64,000 nucleotides of DNA from Holophaga sp. (GCA_031292735.1 JARLGP010000304.1:13397-77396), one strand, 5' to 3'. Positions 35,139-43,866 are shown, numbered from the stretch's first letter. Translations and numbers: made by a program. The notes: generated from the letters alone by a model not told the origin.

Positions 35139-35552
35139 TTGGGCGCCTTCTTTCACTCCGAACTGCTTCCCCTGCTGGAACTGGACCTCCTGCTCTGGGC
35201 ATGGGTCTGGGCGGTACCGACGCTGGTGCTGCGCTTCCGGTTCCTGCCCCCCGGCATCCTGGGCGTCGCCCTGCCCGGACTGGTCCTGGTGCGGTCGGAG
35301 ACCTACACCTTGCCCATCCTCCGCCACGAACTGTTCCATGTGCGGCAGATGCGCCGCTGGAGCCCCATGGGCGTCTGGCTGGCCCAGATGTTCCGCTACC
35401 TGCTGCACCCCATGGGAATCCTGGTGAGGCAGCGGCGCTGGCCCAGCCTGAGCGAGCTCTACTGGTCCAACCCTCTGGAGCGGAACGCCTTCGCGGCCAT
35501 GGAACGGGAGGACCCGCTGCCCCGGCATTGGGGGGCGCGCCCGAAGGACTGA
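35139..35552 (+). CDS. Small membrane protein with HExxH motif
   Basis: A 137-residue protein with two hydrophobic stretches (about 8-32 and 38-52) followed by LRHELFHVRQM, an HExxH zinc-peptidase-like motif at residues 63-67, and a second hydrophobic region GVWLAQMFRYLLHPMGIL. A Glu in ERNAFAAMERED could be a third ligand. The start is a TTG at 35139 with AGGAG 6 nt upstream. It precedes mutM by 12 nt. I do not recognise the family; peptidase activity is a hypothesis from the motif. Confidence 0.6.
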   Translation: MGAFFHSELLPLLELDLLLWAWVWAVPTLVLRFRFLPPGILGVALPGLVLVRSETYTLPILRHELFHVRQMRRWSPMGVWLAQMFRYLLHPMGILVRQRRWPSLSELYWSNPLERNAFAAMEREDPLPRHWGARPKD

Positions 35553-35564
35553 TATCCTGAAGGC

Positions 35565-36377
35565 ATGCCCGAGCTGCCTGAAGTCGAGATCACCCGCATG
35601 GGCCTGGCCCCCGAGTTGGAAGGCCGGCGCATCACCTCGGTCACCCTGCGCCGGCCCGACCTGCGCTGGCCGATCCCCGGGGAGATCGCCGCCCTGCTCC
35701 CGGGCCAGCGGATCCTGGGGGTGCGCCGGCGCGCCAAGTACCTGCTGCTGGACCTGGCCCCGGGCAGCGCCCTGCTGCACCTGGGCATGTCCGGCAGCCT
35801 GCGGGTGCTGGACCCGGCGGTGGCCCCAGGCCGCCACGACCACGTGGACATCGCCCTGGATTCGGGCCGGGTGTTGCGCTTCAACGATCCCCGGCGATTC
35901 GGCTGCCTGCTTTGGCAGCCCCTGGGGGAGACCCATGCCCTGCTCCGGGACCTGGGCCCCGAGCCCCTGTCCGCCCCGTTCGACGGGAACTACCTGTTCC
36001 GCCGCAGCCGGGGCCACCAGACCAGCGTCAAGACCTTCCTCATGGACCAGGCCGTGGTGGTGGGGGTCGGCAACATCTACGCCGCGGAGTCGCTGTTCCA
36101 GGCCGGCATCGCCCCGGCCCGCCTGGCCGGGGAGGTTTCCCGCCCGCGCTACCAGCGCCTGGCCGCGGCGGTGAAGGACATCCTGGCCCATGCCATCCGC
36201 TGCGGCGGCACCACCTTCCGCGACTTCATCCGCCCGGACGGCCGTCCCGGCTATTTTGAACAGGAACTGTTCGTCTACGGCCGGGAGGGCGAGCCATGCC
36301 TCACCTGCGGCGCCATCCTGCAGGGGAACCGGCTGGGCAACCGGGCCACGGTCTGGTGCGGCCACTGTCAGAGGTGA
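35565..36377 (+). CDS. mutM: Formamidopyrimidine-DNA glycosylase
   Basis: Bifunctional glycosylase/AP lyase for oxidised guanine. The 270 residues begin MPELPEVEITRMGLAP, with the catalytic Pro2 and Glu3. The conserved lysine is in RRRAKYLLLDL, QTSVKTFLMDQAVVVGVGNI carries the helix-two-turn-helix, and the C-terminal zinc finger is CLTCG-x15-CGHC. All expected residues are present. It converges on the Fe-S repair gene with a 6-nt gap. Confidence 0.95.
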   Translation: MPELPEVEITRMGLAPELEGRRITSVTLRRPDLRWPIPGEIAALLPGQRILGVRRRAKYLLLDLAPGSALLHLGMSGSLRVLDPAVAPGRHDHVDIALDSGRVLRFNDPRRFGCLLWQPLGETHALLRDLGPEPLSAPFDGNYLFRRSRGHQTSVKTFLMDQAVVVGVGNIYAAESLFQAGIAPARLAGEVSRPRYQRLAAAVKDILAHAIRCGGTTFRDFIRPDGRPGYFEQELFVYGREGEPCLTCGAILQGNRLGNRATVWCGHCQR

Positions 36378-36383
36378 ATGTGC

Positions 36384-37103
36384 CTAGTCCTGCAGGGCCG
36401 CCCCCTCCATGGCGATGGCCCGGGGGAACAGCAGGTGGCTTTCCAGGTAGATGTGCAGGTGGAGATCCTCCTCCAGGCTGCGCAGCCCCATCAGCAGCGA
36501 GCGGTAGCTGCCGCAGGCGTCCTCGGGCGGCGTGAAGCCGGCGGTCAGCTCGCGCAGCTCGCGCAGGATCTCGCCGACTTCCTCGTGCTCGCTCTGCATG
36601 GTCCGGATCGGGTTCTGCACCGTGCCGAAACAGCAGTCCGCCCTGCCCTGCCCTTCCATCCCGCGGATGAAGGGGAACAGGATCTGCTCCTCCTTCTCCA
36701 GGTGCGGCCTCAGGTCGCTGTCCATGGCCTGGACGCACTGGGCGACGCGGGCCAGTTCGGGGTGATGGTCCCCGTGGACCTGGAGCACCTTGGCCATGAG
36801 CGGGGCGACCCGGGTCAGCTCGGCCCGGGTGAAGGCGTGGTGGGTGGCCTCGATGTGGGCGATGAGGGCGGTCAGGGTGGCGCCCTGCCAGGTGCCGGGG
36901 TCCGTGGGCCGGGGCTCGGCGCCGCCGGCCTCCTCCAGGCGCGCCAGCACCTCCGGCAGGGAGCTGCCGGCCCGGGCACAGGCGTCCGCGAGGCTGCGCT
37001 GGCCGCCGCAGCAGTAGTCCACATTCAGGCGCTCGAACACCCGCATGGCCGCGGGAAATGCCAGGACGATGTCGCCGATCTTGGTCTGGGGGTCGAAAAG
37101 CAT
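36384..37103 (-). CDS. Iron-sulfur cluster repair di-iron protein (RIC/ScdA/YtfE family)
   Basis: A 239-residue protein that repairs Fe-S clusters damaged by nitric oxide or oxidants. It has the N-terminal ScdA domain with the double Cys of NVDYCCGGQRSLADAC, and a hemerythrin-like domain with histidines in IEATHHAFTRAE, GDHHPELA, LRPHLEKEEQILFPF, SEHEEVGEIL and LHLHIYLESHLLFP, which bind the di-iron site. The ATG at 37103 has GGAGG upstream. An FNR/CRP-type box at 37168-37181 upstream fits control by oxygen or NO. Confidence 0.93.
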   Translation of the reverse strand: MLFDPQTKIGDIVLAFPAAMRVFERLNVDYCCGGQRSLADACARAGSSLPEVLARLEEAGGAEPRPTDPGTWQGATLTALIAHIEATHHAFTRAELTRVAPLMAKVLQVHGDHHPELARVAQCVQAMDSDLRPHLEKEEQILFPFIRGMEGQGRADCCFGTVQNPIRTMQSEHEEVGEILRELRELTAGFTPPEDACGSYRSLLMGLRSLEEDLHLHIYLESHLLFPRAIAMEGAALQD

Positions 37104-37167
37104 GTGCTGCCTCCGTGCGCGGGACTCGGCCCACGCCCCAATATCCGACTTGTCCGGTCGACATTCC

Positions 37168-37181
37168 TTGACCGGGATCAA
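37168..37181. promoter_or_regulatory. FNR/DNR-type box upstream of the Fe-S repair gene
   Basis: TTGACCGGGATCAA is a dyad matching the FNR consensus TTGAT-N4-ATCAA in nine of ten positions. It sits 65 nt upstream of the repair-gene ATG and about 90 nt before the divergent gene at 37272. A second dyad (CCGGTGA-4 nt-TCACCGG, 37209-37226) lies nearer the plus-strand gene. Confidence 0.6.
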
Positions 37182-37271
37182 GACCGTCCGATCTATTTCC
37201 AGGTGTGACCGGTGACCCTTCACCGGCCCGGTCCCGGGGTGTAGGCTCCAGGAATCCTCCTTGGAGATTTC

Positions 37272-37634
37272 ATGAACTTTGCCAAGGACCGTAAGGTGCT
37301 GATCGGGGGCCTGATCCTTTTCGGGCTTGCGCTGTTGGTGTACGGATCGGTCCACCTTCGGCGGCAGGATCCGGACGCCCTGCCCGGCCCCAGGCCCGGA
37401 ACGCTGATGATGTCCCTGGCCGTGGGCCAGGCCATCGAGAAGCGCCTCGGCGGCCCCGAGGCCCTGGAAAGCCAGGACGTCTACGCGCCCGCCGTGGACC
37501 ACGTGGGGAGCCAGGCCTGCTGGCGCTTCCCCATCGTCTACCGGGTCCGGGCCGCGGTGGGCGGCGGGGTGGTGCTCCACCACGGCGCGGTATGGGTGAA
37601 GGACGGTCACGTGCTGCGGATGGATTGGGAATAG
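37272..37634 (+). CDS. Membrane-anchored hypothetical protein
   Basis: A 120-residue protein with one N-terminal membrane anchor (VLIGGLILFGLALLVYGSV) and a periplasmic domain containing GTLMMSLAVGQAIEKRLGG, CWRFPIVYRVRAAVGGGVV and a closing VKDGHVLRMDWE. I see no named family. The gene is divergent from the Fe-S repair gene, across the FNR-type box. Confidence 0.6.
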   Translation: MNFAKDRKVLIGGLILFGLALLVYGSVHLRRQDPDALPGPRPGTLMMSLAVGQAIEKRLGGPEALESQDVYAPAVDHVGSQACWRFPIVYRVRAAVGGGVVLHHGAVWVKDGHVLRMDWE

Positions 37635-37734
37635 GGAGCCCGTTGATGGCGATCGGGCGGACAGGTCTGCCACGGCGGTCCTTGATCACCGCCGCATGGC
37701 CCGCAAGGCCCCGCCGAAGGGCTGGATCGATCTC

Positions 37735-39036
37735 CTAGAAGGGCAGCGAAGGGAGTGCCGAGGCCACCCGCCGTGCCAGTTCCTCCTTCAACGCGGTCGG
37801 GAACGCTTCGCCCAGCCCCTTGGCCTGGACGAAATCGGTCTTGATCGAGCGGCTGGCGAGAAGCTCCAGGGTGTCGGCGGCCCGGAATTCGATGTCGGCC
37901 CCGGCCTGGACCTGCACCTTGGTGAGAAGCACCAGGTAGCCCTTGTTCTGGGTGTTGCACTCGACGGTCACCACCGCCAGGGTGTCGGGCTGGTATTTCC
38001 GGACCAGCGCCCGGTTGAGCGTGGAGTCGTCACCGAAACCGCGGGTTCCGGTATCGAAGGTCACCGCCACGTCGGCGGGGAACAGCTTCGCCACCGATTT
38101 CGCCAGGAACTCGAAATCCTCGAGCTTCGCCCCGAACCGTGACAGGCCGCCCTTCTGGTAGTAGACGCCGTTGATCCTCCCCTCCCTGAGGACCACCAGG
38201 GCCTTGGTGATCCGGCGCGCGGCCGGCGCGCTGGGTTCCACCGGCACCACGGCATTGGGGTGGTAGGCGACCACCGGCGGGGCGGGAGCAACCTGCGGAG
38301 CCGGAGCGGCCTGGGGAGCGGGGACCACCACCGGAGCGGGGACAGGCGCCGGGGCGGGAGCAGCGGCCGGAGCAGGGGCAGCAGCCGGAGCGCGGACAAC
38401 CGCCGGAGCGGGAGCCGCCACCGGAGCAGGAGCCACCACGGGAGCAGCGGCCACCGCCGGGGCAGGAACCACCACCGGAGCAGCGGCCACCACCGGAGCA
38501 GCGGCCACCGCCGGAGCAGGAACCACCGGCGCCGCGGGGGCGGCGGCCTTGGCGGACAGCTTGCGGGTGAGCGAAGCCACCACGCCGCCCAGGCTGGAGC
38601 CTTCCCCGATCTCCTGGAAGCTCTTGACCACCTTGCCATCCGCCGCGTTCACCAGCCGCAGGTTCACGGTCACGGTCACGGTGCCGCTGGCCAGGGTGTA
38701 CTCCGGAAGGTAGGACCCCGTCAGGAGGTACTTCGCGCCCAGGCGCCGGCCCAGGTCCATGGCGACACGCCGGTCCGCCTCGGGCCGTTTGCCCGCAGGC
38801 AGCGCGGCCAGCACCTGGCTCCGCTCCACCAGCCGGAAGGCCCCCGAATCACCGAAAGCACTGGTCACCAGCATGTTCATGGTTTCCGAGACATCGCCCA
38901 GGCTCTTCCGGCCTTCCTCCTTCAGGGGAAGGATCGCAAGGCTGGGACGGCTTCCCGGCTCTTGCGCCAGGAGCCGGCCGCCCAGCGACAGCCCGAACAG
39001 CAGCAGCGTCAATACAGCAATGGACAACCTCTTCAT
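37735..39036 (-). CDS. CsgG/curli-transport-like protein with a long Pro-Ala linker
   Basis: A 433-residue exported protein: signal peptide (IAVLTLLLFGLSLGGRLLAQ), then a CsgG-like domain (LAILPLKEEGRKSLGDVSET, VERSQVLAALPAGKRPEADR, LGAKYLLTGSYLPE) and about 110 residues of Ala/Pro/Val repeats (PAPAVAAAPVV-type). A C-terminal domain of about 150 residues follows (VYYQKGGLSRFGAKLEDFEF, VAVTFDTGTRGFGDDS). The low-complexity linker is reflected in repeated GCC/GGA-type DNA at about 38270-38540. Curli export is not implied: no CsgA or CsgB is nearby. A role in envelope assembly is inference. Confidence 0.65.
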   Translation of the reverse strand: MKRLSIAVLTLLLFGLSLGGRLLAQEPGSRPSLAILPLKEEGRKSLGDVSETMNMLVTSAFGDSGAFRLVERSQVLAALPAGKRPEADRRVAMDLGRRLGAKYLLTGSYLPEYTLASGTVTVTVNLRLVNAADGKVVKSFQEIGEGSSLGGVVASLTRKLSAKAAAPAAPVVPAPAVAAAPVVAAAPVVVPAPAVAAAPVVAPAPVAAPAPAVVRAPAAAPAPAAAPAPAPVPAPVVVPAPQAAPAPQVAPAPPVVAYHPNAVVPVEPSAPAARRITKALVVLREGRINGVYYQKGGLSRFGAKLEDFEFLAKSVAKLFPADVAVTFDTGTRGFGDDSTLNRALVRKYQPDTLAVVTVECNTQNKGYLVLLTKVQVQAGADIEFRAADTLELLASRSIKTDFVQAKGLGEAFPTALKEELARRVASALPSLPF

Positions 39037-39117
39037 CGAATTCTCCTGGCGGGACTGCCTCCAGAATAGCCCGGGCTCGGTTCTTCCCCATGGTTTTCTT
39101 CGGCCGGGGCCGGGGGC

Positions 39118-39311
39118 TCATGGGGCCTTGAAGCTGCGCATGAGCATGGCGAGGGGCAGGGAAACAAGCATGGTCACGGTGACGATCCGCAGGTTCTCCT
39201 GGGCCGAAGCCACGTTGGCCTTGGCGGTGGCCAGTTCCGAAAGGGCATGGTGGGGCAGGCTTGGGTTTGGAGAACAGATGGAACAGAATCCCTCCCTTGG
39301 AGGTACCATGT
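39118..39311 (-). pseudogene. Possible 3' fragment of a membrane transporter gene
   Basis: The frame ends with a polar stretch (ALSELATAKANVASAQENL) and one hydrophobic helix (RIVTVTMLVSLPLAMLMR) before the stop at 39118. That resembles the last helix of DHA2-type multidrug carriers, but the rest of such a protein is missing. It sits at the edge of the AT-richer island and may be a remnant. Weak assignment. Confidence 0.25.
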
Positions 39312-39372
39312 CCATTGGAACGCTGCGAGCCATTGAAGGGCCAACTGCCACGCCTGCTTGAAAGGTCAACGT

Positions 39373-40062
39373 ATGCGCAAAGTATTTTGGGATAACCCAT
39401 ATCAACAAAAATTGACCACGCATGTCTCCTCGGTAGAGGGGAACCAGGCTTTATTTGATGAAACAATTGCCTTTTCATTCGCTGGCGGCCAGGAAAGCGA
39501 CAGAGCCTTCATCAACGACATGCCGATCTTGGATTCCAAACGAATTGATGATTTGATTTTTTATACCCTGCCCGAGGGGCATGGTCTTTCTCGGGGCATG
39601 GCCATCGTGATGACCATCGATTGGCCACGCCGGTATCGATTAATGCGCCTCCATTTTGCCGCAGAGTTGATCCTGGAGCTCGTGACCCAGATGGTAAATT
39701 GGGAAAAGGTTGGTGCGCATATCGGAGAGGGAAAGGCGCGCATTGATTTCAAATCTGAAGCCAATGCCAATACGCTCTTTGAATCCCTGTTGCCTGCATT
39801 TAATAAAATCATTGATGGCAACCACACCATCGAAAAGGGTTATCTAGACACGGAGACACAAAGGCGATTTTGGAAGATCGATGGCTTCGCGCAAGTGCCT
39901 TGCGGTGGGACTCATGTCCGTTCCACCGGCGAGGTCGGCCGGATCCTCTTGAAACGGGATCATCCCGGCAAAGGGATTGAACGCATCGAAATCCGGCTGG
40001 TTGACCCTTCGGCATTGGAGCCTGGGGAACCCAATTACGAGCCTCGCCCCGAACGAGCCTAA
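39373..40062 (+). CDS. Alanyl-tRNA editing protein (AlaX type)
   Basis: A 229-residue free-standing editing domain that hydrolyses Ser-tRNA(Ala) (or Gly-) made in error. It starts MRKVFWDNPYQQKL; the AlaX core has IAFSFAGGQESD, the zinc-binding RLMRLHFAAELILELV, and QVPCGGTHVRSTGEVG. The normal HxxxH metal pair reads HFAAE, so the second His is Glu while the Cys and His of CGGTH are kept. The DNA is clearly AT-richer than its neighbours (38% G+C over 39361-39420, 43% over 39421-39480, by hand count), which suggests acquisition. RBS AAAGG 8 nt upstream of the ATG. Confidence 0.86.
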   Translation: MRKVFWDNPYQQKLTTHVSSVEGNQALFDETIAFSFAGGQESDRAFINDMPILDSKRIDDLIFYTLPEGHGLSRGMAIVMTIDWPRRYRLMRLHFAAELILELVTQMVNWEKVGAHIGEGKARIDFKSEANANTLFESLLPAFNKIIDGNHTIEKGYLDTETQRRFWKIDGFAQVPCGGTHVRSTGEVGRILLKRDHPGKGIERIEIRLVDPSALEPGEPNYEPRPERA

Positions 40063-40215
40063 CGCCAGCATTGACCGGCACGGCCCCAGCCGCATGATCG
40101 TGGGAGAGATAACGGCGGTGCGGGTTCATCAAAAATCGGGACACAACGAGGGAACACCACAGCGCCGCATCTCAAGAGGCCGGGCAATGACCAAGCCTTT
40201 GGCTCGACGGAACAG

Positions 40216-40734
40216 TCAATCCGCGAACCGGCTGAGCACGCTTTCGTATTGCTGGAGGTCGCCCGGCGAAAAGCAACAGAACATGACCTCGTCGATGATG
40301 CTGCCCTGCGAGATGAAAGCTCGCGTGGTTGAGACGGCAATGGGGCAGGCCATTTCAATCGGAAACCCATAAATTCCAGTGCTGATACTCGGGAAGGCAA
40401 TGGAGTTGATGGAGTACTTTGCCGCCACCTCCAAGCAGCGCCGGTAGCAGGAAGCGAGAACCTCTTCCTCGTTGCATGTCCCATCGCGCCAGACGGGGCC
40501 AACGGTGTGGATGACAAATCTCGCAGGCAGTCGATAGCCCTTGGTTATCCTTGCATCGCCGGCCTTGCAGCCACCCAGCAGCCGACATTCTTGAACCAGT
40601 TCTGGGCCCGCCGCTCGATGAATTGCTCCATCCACACCACCTCCGCCCAGCAGAGTCGAGTTGGCAGCATTCACGATTGCATCCACGTGCAATTTGGTGA
40701 TGTCGGCGAGTTCTGCTCGGAAAAGGGTGGCCAT
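40216..40734 (-). CDS. Macrodomain protein (O-acetyl-ADP-ribose deacetylase type)
   Basis: A 172-residue single macrodomain. It begins [20 protein letters not shown], followed by [24 protein letters not shown], the ADP-ribose-binding signature, and later [15 protein letters not shown]. This is the YmdB/AF1521-like class that removes ADP-ribose marks or deacetylates O-acetyl-ADP-ribose. It converges on alaX with a 153-nt gap (40063-40215) in which I see nothing. It belongs to the same lower-GC segment as alaX. Confidence 0.92.
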   Translation of the reverse strand: MATLFRAELADITKLHVDAIVNAANSTLLGGGGVDGAIHRAAGPELVQECRLLGGCKAGDARITKGYRLPARFVIHTVGPVWRDGTCNEEEVLASCYRRCLEVAAKYSINSIAFPSISTGIYGFPIEMACPIAVSTTRAFISQGSIIDEVMFCCFSPGDLQQYESVLSRFAD

Positions 40735-40816
40735 GGCATGGAAAGCCTACCGCCACCAAAACCCCTGCGCCACACCATTGGGAGCTTCGCTGGGTCGGCG
40801 CCCCGCTCGGGCCTAA

Positions 40817-40936
40817 CGCGCGCCGGACCACCACCTTGCGGCGGGCCATGAGGTTCACCAGGGTGACGTAGCGGGTGGCCGCTTCCAGCAGGATTTCACG
40901 CCGCTGCTGCCGTTCCTTTTCTCGTCGAGTGTTCAT
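40817..40936 (-). pseudogene. Gene fragment upstream of the macrodomain gene
   Basis: About 40 codons from an ATG at 40936 (start MNTRREKERQQRREILLEAA, then VNLMARRKVVVRRA) read well but continue out of any recognisable protein. It looks like the 5' end of a gene cut off by the island boundary, with GAGG upstream of the ATG. Its original function is unknown. Confidence 0.3.
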
Positions 40937-40997
40937 ATTGGAACCTCGAATTCGAATTTGGAATGAAGATTCTAGATTTCAATTGGAAATTCAAGAA

Positions 40998-41990
40998 TCA
41001 GCTTCCGGCGCAGGACGCGGTGATCTCGTACGAGCGCAGCCGGGCCGCATGGTCGAAAATGGGCGAGTTGATCATCAGCTCGTCGGCGCCGGTGCGGGCC
41101 TGGAAGTCCTTCAGGCCCTGGGCCACCACCGCCGGCGTGCCGATGGCGGTGCAGGCCAGCACCTGGTCGAGCATGGCCCGTTCCTGGGGGCCGACCCGGG
41201 CCCGGTAGTCCGCGGCCGGGGGCGGGAGGCGGGTGGGATGGCCGGTGCGGAGGTTGACGAAGGACTGCTGCATGGAGGTGGCCAGGAGTTCGGCTTCCCT
41301 CTCGCTGTCCGCCGCGAACACGTTGAAGCCGAGCATCACATGGGGGTGGCTCAGCTGTTCCGAGGGCCGGAAGCCGGCGCGGTAGGCCTCCAGCGCCTGG
41401 AGCATCAGCGCGGGCGCGAAGTGCGCCGCGAAGGCGAAAGGCAGCCCCAGCGCCGCCGCCAGCTGCGCCCCGAACAGGCTGGAGCCCAGGATCCAGACCG
41501 GCACCTTCAGCCCGGCGCCGGGCACCGCCCGCACCCGGCCGCGCGGTTCGACGGACAGGTAGTCCATCAGTTCCATCACGTCCTGGGGAAACTGGTCCGG
41601 ATCGGACGGGGTGCGGCGCAGCGCCCAGGCAGTGACCGGGTCGGAGCCGGGCGCCCTGCCCAGCCCCAGATCGATGCGCCCGGGGAACAGCGCCTCCAGG
41701 GTGCCGAACTGCTCGGCGATCACCAGCGGCGAATGGTTGGGCAGCATGATGCCGCCGGCCCCGACCCGGATGGTCGAGGTGCCGGCGGCCACGTGGCCCA
41801 TCAGCACGGCGGTGGCGGCGCTGGCGATGCCCGGCATGCCGTGGTGCTCGGCCAGCCAGAACCGGCGGTAGCCCCACCGTTCGGCGTGCCGGGCCAGATC
41901 GAGGCTGGCCCGGAACGACTGGGCGGCATCGCCGCCTTCGATGATCGGTGCGAGGTCGAGGATGGAGAGCGGAATCATGCCTGCCATCAT
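40998..41990 (-). CDS. Luciferase-like (LLM) flavin-dependent oxidoreductase
   Basis: A 330-residue monooxygenase-like protein of the bacterial luciferase fold. Family features: [71 protein letters not shown] and the late [14 protein letters not shown]. It is most like the LLM class that acts on small alkanals or sulfonates with reduced FMN, but substrate is not predictable. In-frame Met codons at 41990, 41987 and 41978 leave the exact start uncertain. Confidence 0.9.
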   Translation of the reverse strand: MMAGMIPLSILDLAPIIEGGDAAQSFRASLDLARHAERWGYRRFWLAEHHGMPGIASAATAVLMGHVAAGTSTIRVGAGGIMLPNHSPLVIAEQFGTLEALFPGRIDLGLGRAPGSDPVTAWALRRTPSDPDQFPQDVMELMDYLSVEPRGRVRAVPGAGLKVPVWILGSSLFGAQLAAALGLPFAFAAHFAPALMLQALEAYRAGFRPSEQLSHPHVMLGFNVFAADSEREAELLATSMQQSFVNLRTGHPTRLPPPAADYRARVGPQERAMLDQVLACTAIGTPAVVAQGLKDFQARTGADELMINSPIFDHAARLRSYEITASCAGS

Positions 41991-42021
41991 AGGCCCAGCG
42001 CGGCCGGGTCAAGCGTCCATT

Positions 42022-42453
42022 CTACGGGCGCCGATCCCGAGGTTCCTCTCCCCGGGGTCCGTGCGGGTCCATCCGCCGTTCCGGGCCCCCCATGGGTCCG
42101 TGCGGGTCCATCCGCCGTTCGGGCCCGCCCATGGGTCCGCCGTGGTGCCAGTTCCGGTAGCGGCCGCTGGGCATCCGCATCAGGCCCATGGGAACGTAGC
42201 GCCGGTCCACCCAGTCGAACCTCGCCCGGGGGGAGCGGGAGCGATACCAGCCATCCGGCCTGCGGCACCAGTACCAGCCGGCGTTGAAGAAGACCTCGTC
42301 CTGGAATCCTTCCACCACCTGGATGCCGGGCTGCACTTCCACCAGGGGCGGCGCCGCCGGCAGGCCGATGTCGATGTGCAGGCTCACCTGGGCCTGGGCC
42401 GCCGATGGCATCAGCCAAAGGGCGCAGGCGAGGGGGAGTAGATAACGTTTCAT
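42022..42453 (-). CDS. Exported protein with a tandem 13-residue repeat
   Basis: A 143-residue protein with signal peptide (LLPLACALWLMPSAAQAQ), a short beta-rich domain (VFFNAGWYWCRRPDGWYRS, RFDWVDRRYVPMGLM) and a C-terminal low-complexity tail holding two exact copies of GPMGGPERRMDPH. The repeat appears in the DNA as a 39-nt tandem near 42055-42135. The YxW/WYRS pattern is common in small secreted proteins of unknown function. No clear family. Confidence 0.6.
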   Translation of the reverse strand: MKRYLLPLACALWLMPSAAQAQVSLHIDIGLPAAPPLVEVQPGIQVVEGFQDEVFFNAGWYWCRRPDGWYRSRSPRARFDWVDRRYVPMGLMRMPSGRYRNWHHGGPMGGPERRMDPHGPMGGPERRMDPHGPRGEEPRDRRP

Positions 42454-42624
42454 GGTTGGCCTCCGTACTTGTCCATCATAGACCGCCGGATGCCGCCCAC
42501 GGTTGAGCAGGGTTCCATGCGGCCCCGGCCGCCGATCCTGCCCCGAATCCTGCCCCTTGGCCTGGGCTCTTCCCGTGCGTGGTAAGCTCGTCGGATTCCA
42601 TCACATTCATAGGGGAGCAACCTT

Positions 42625-43857
42625 ATGTTCAGACGAAGTTTCCTGAAGAACTCCGCCTTCTTCGGTGTCGGCATGCTGGCCTCCGACGCCCTGTTGCCCG
42701 CGGCCACCCCCGCCGCGCAACCTTCGAAGCCGGTCCCCCCTCCCGCCACGGCCCCCACCCCGGCGCACACCGCCAGCTCCATCGCCGCCGCGTATCCGCC
42801 GGAATACGGACCGGCCAGCGCCAAGGGCAAGGTCTCCGAGGTCTATCAGAAGGCCCGCCAGGTCATGTATCCCATCTGCCGGGTGTGCCCCCAGTGCGAC
42901 GGCGTGGCCTGCGCCGGCGAGTTCCCGGGCATGGGCGGCCTGTGGTCGGGCGCTTCGTTCCGCAACAACTTCACGGACCTGCAGGCGGTGCGGCTGAAGC
43001 TGCGGCCCCTGAACGACGTCTCCAACCAGGACAAGAAGCCGGACACCTCCACCGTCCTGTTCGGCCAGAAGCTCTCCCTGCCCGCCGTGGCCGCGCCCAT
43101 CGGCGGCGTCGGCTTCAACTTCCGCCGCATCCTCCCGGATGCCGAGTACTTCGACCGGATCATCGGCGGCTGCGTGGAAGCGGGCACCCTGGGCGCCATC
43201 GGCGACGGGCAGACCGATCCCATGGCCGAGGTCAAGGCCCGCTACCAGGTCATCAAGCACTACCAGGGCCGGGCCATTGCCGGCATCAAGCCGCGCCCGC
43301 AGGCCAACCTGCTGCAGCTGGTTCGCTTCGCCGAAGAGGCCGGGGCCTGCATGATCACCATCGACATCGATTCCGGCGGCCGCTACCAGGGCAACCCCAG
43401 GGACCTGATGGTGGAGCCGAAGTCCATGGCCCAGCTGCGCGAGATCGTGCGCGCCACCAAGATCCCGGTGGTGGTGAAGGGCATCATGACGCCCGAGGAC
43501 GCCATCTGGGCCGGCGAGGCCGGGGCCGCCGGCATCTGCGTCTCCAACCACGGCGGCCGGGTGCTGGACCACACCCCCGGCACGGCCACGGTGCTGCCCG
43601 AGATCGCCAAGGCGGTGAAGGGCAAGCTGGTGATCCTGGTGGACGGCTGCGTCCACTACGGCGACGACGTGATGAAGTATGTGGCTCTGGGCGCCGACGC
43701 GGTGATGGTCGGCCGGCACATCATCCGCGCGGCGTTCGGCGGCGGCCGCCCGGGCGTGGCCCTGTTCATGCAGACCATGCGCGACGAGCTGGAAGCCGCC
43801 ATGGTGGTCACCGGGGTTCCCGACGTGCGCAGCATCAACCGCAAGATCCTGGCCTAG
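42625..43857 (+). CDS. Tat-exported FMN-dependent alpha-hydroxy-acid oxidising protein
   Basis: A 410-residue enzyme of the glycolate oxidase/lactate dehydrogenase flavoprotein family. The FMN-binding region has SNHGGRVLDHTPGT with the catalytic His and a LGADAVMVGRHI end. Two unusual features: an N-terminal twin-arginine signal, FRRSFLKNSAFFGVGM, and a Cys-rich segment after it, CRVCPQCDGVACAGEFPGMGG, seen in some anaerobic members and possibly a metal or cluster site. The ATG at 42625 has GGGAG upstream. The next gene, 9 nt on, is a periplasmic trihaem cytochrome, a plausible electron acceptor. Confidence 0.88.
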   Translation: MFRRSFLKNSAFFGVGMLASDALLPAATPAAQPSKPVPPPATAPTPAHTASSIAAAYPPEYGPASAKGKVSEVYQKARQVMYPICRVCPQCDGVACAGEFPGMGGLWSGASFRNNFTDLQAVRLKLRPLNDVSNQDKKPDTSTVLFGQKLSLPAVAAPIGGVGFNFRRILPDAEYFDRIIGGCVEAGTLGAIGDGQTDPMAEVKARYQVIKHYQGRAIAGIKPRPQANLLQLVRFAEEAGACMITIDIDSGGRYQGNPRDLMVEPKSMAQLREIVRATKIPVVVKGIMTPEDAIWAGEAGAAGICVSNHGGRVLDHTPGTATVLPEIAKAVKGKLVILVDGCVHYGDDVMKYVALGADAVMVGRHIIRAAFGGGRPGVALFMQTMRDELEAAMVVTGVPDVRSINRKILA

Positions 43858-43866
43858 GAGGCGCGC

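Noticed and set aside
38270..38540. CRISPR-like repetitive DNA
   Set aside because: The repetition is codon-level, encoding an Ala-Pro linker in the CsgG-like gene, with no spacers.
37735..39036. Curli secretion system
   Set aside because: Only the CsgG-like part is present; there is no csgA, csgB, csgE or csgF nearby, and the protein has an extra Pro-Ala linker and unfamiliar C-terminal domain.
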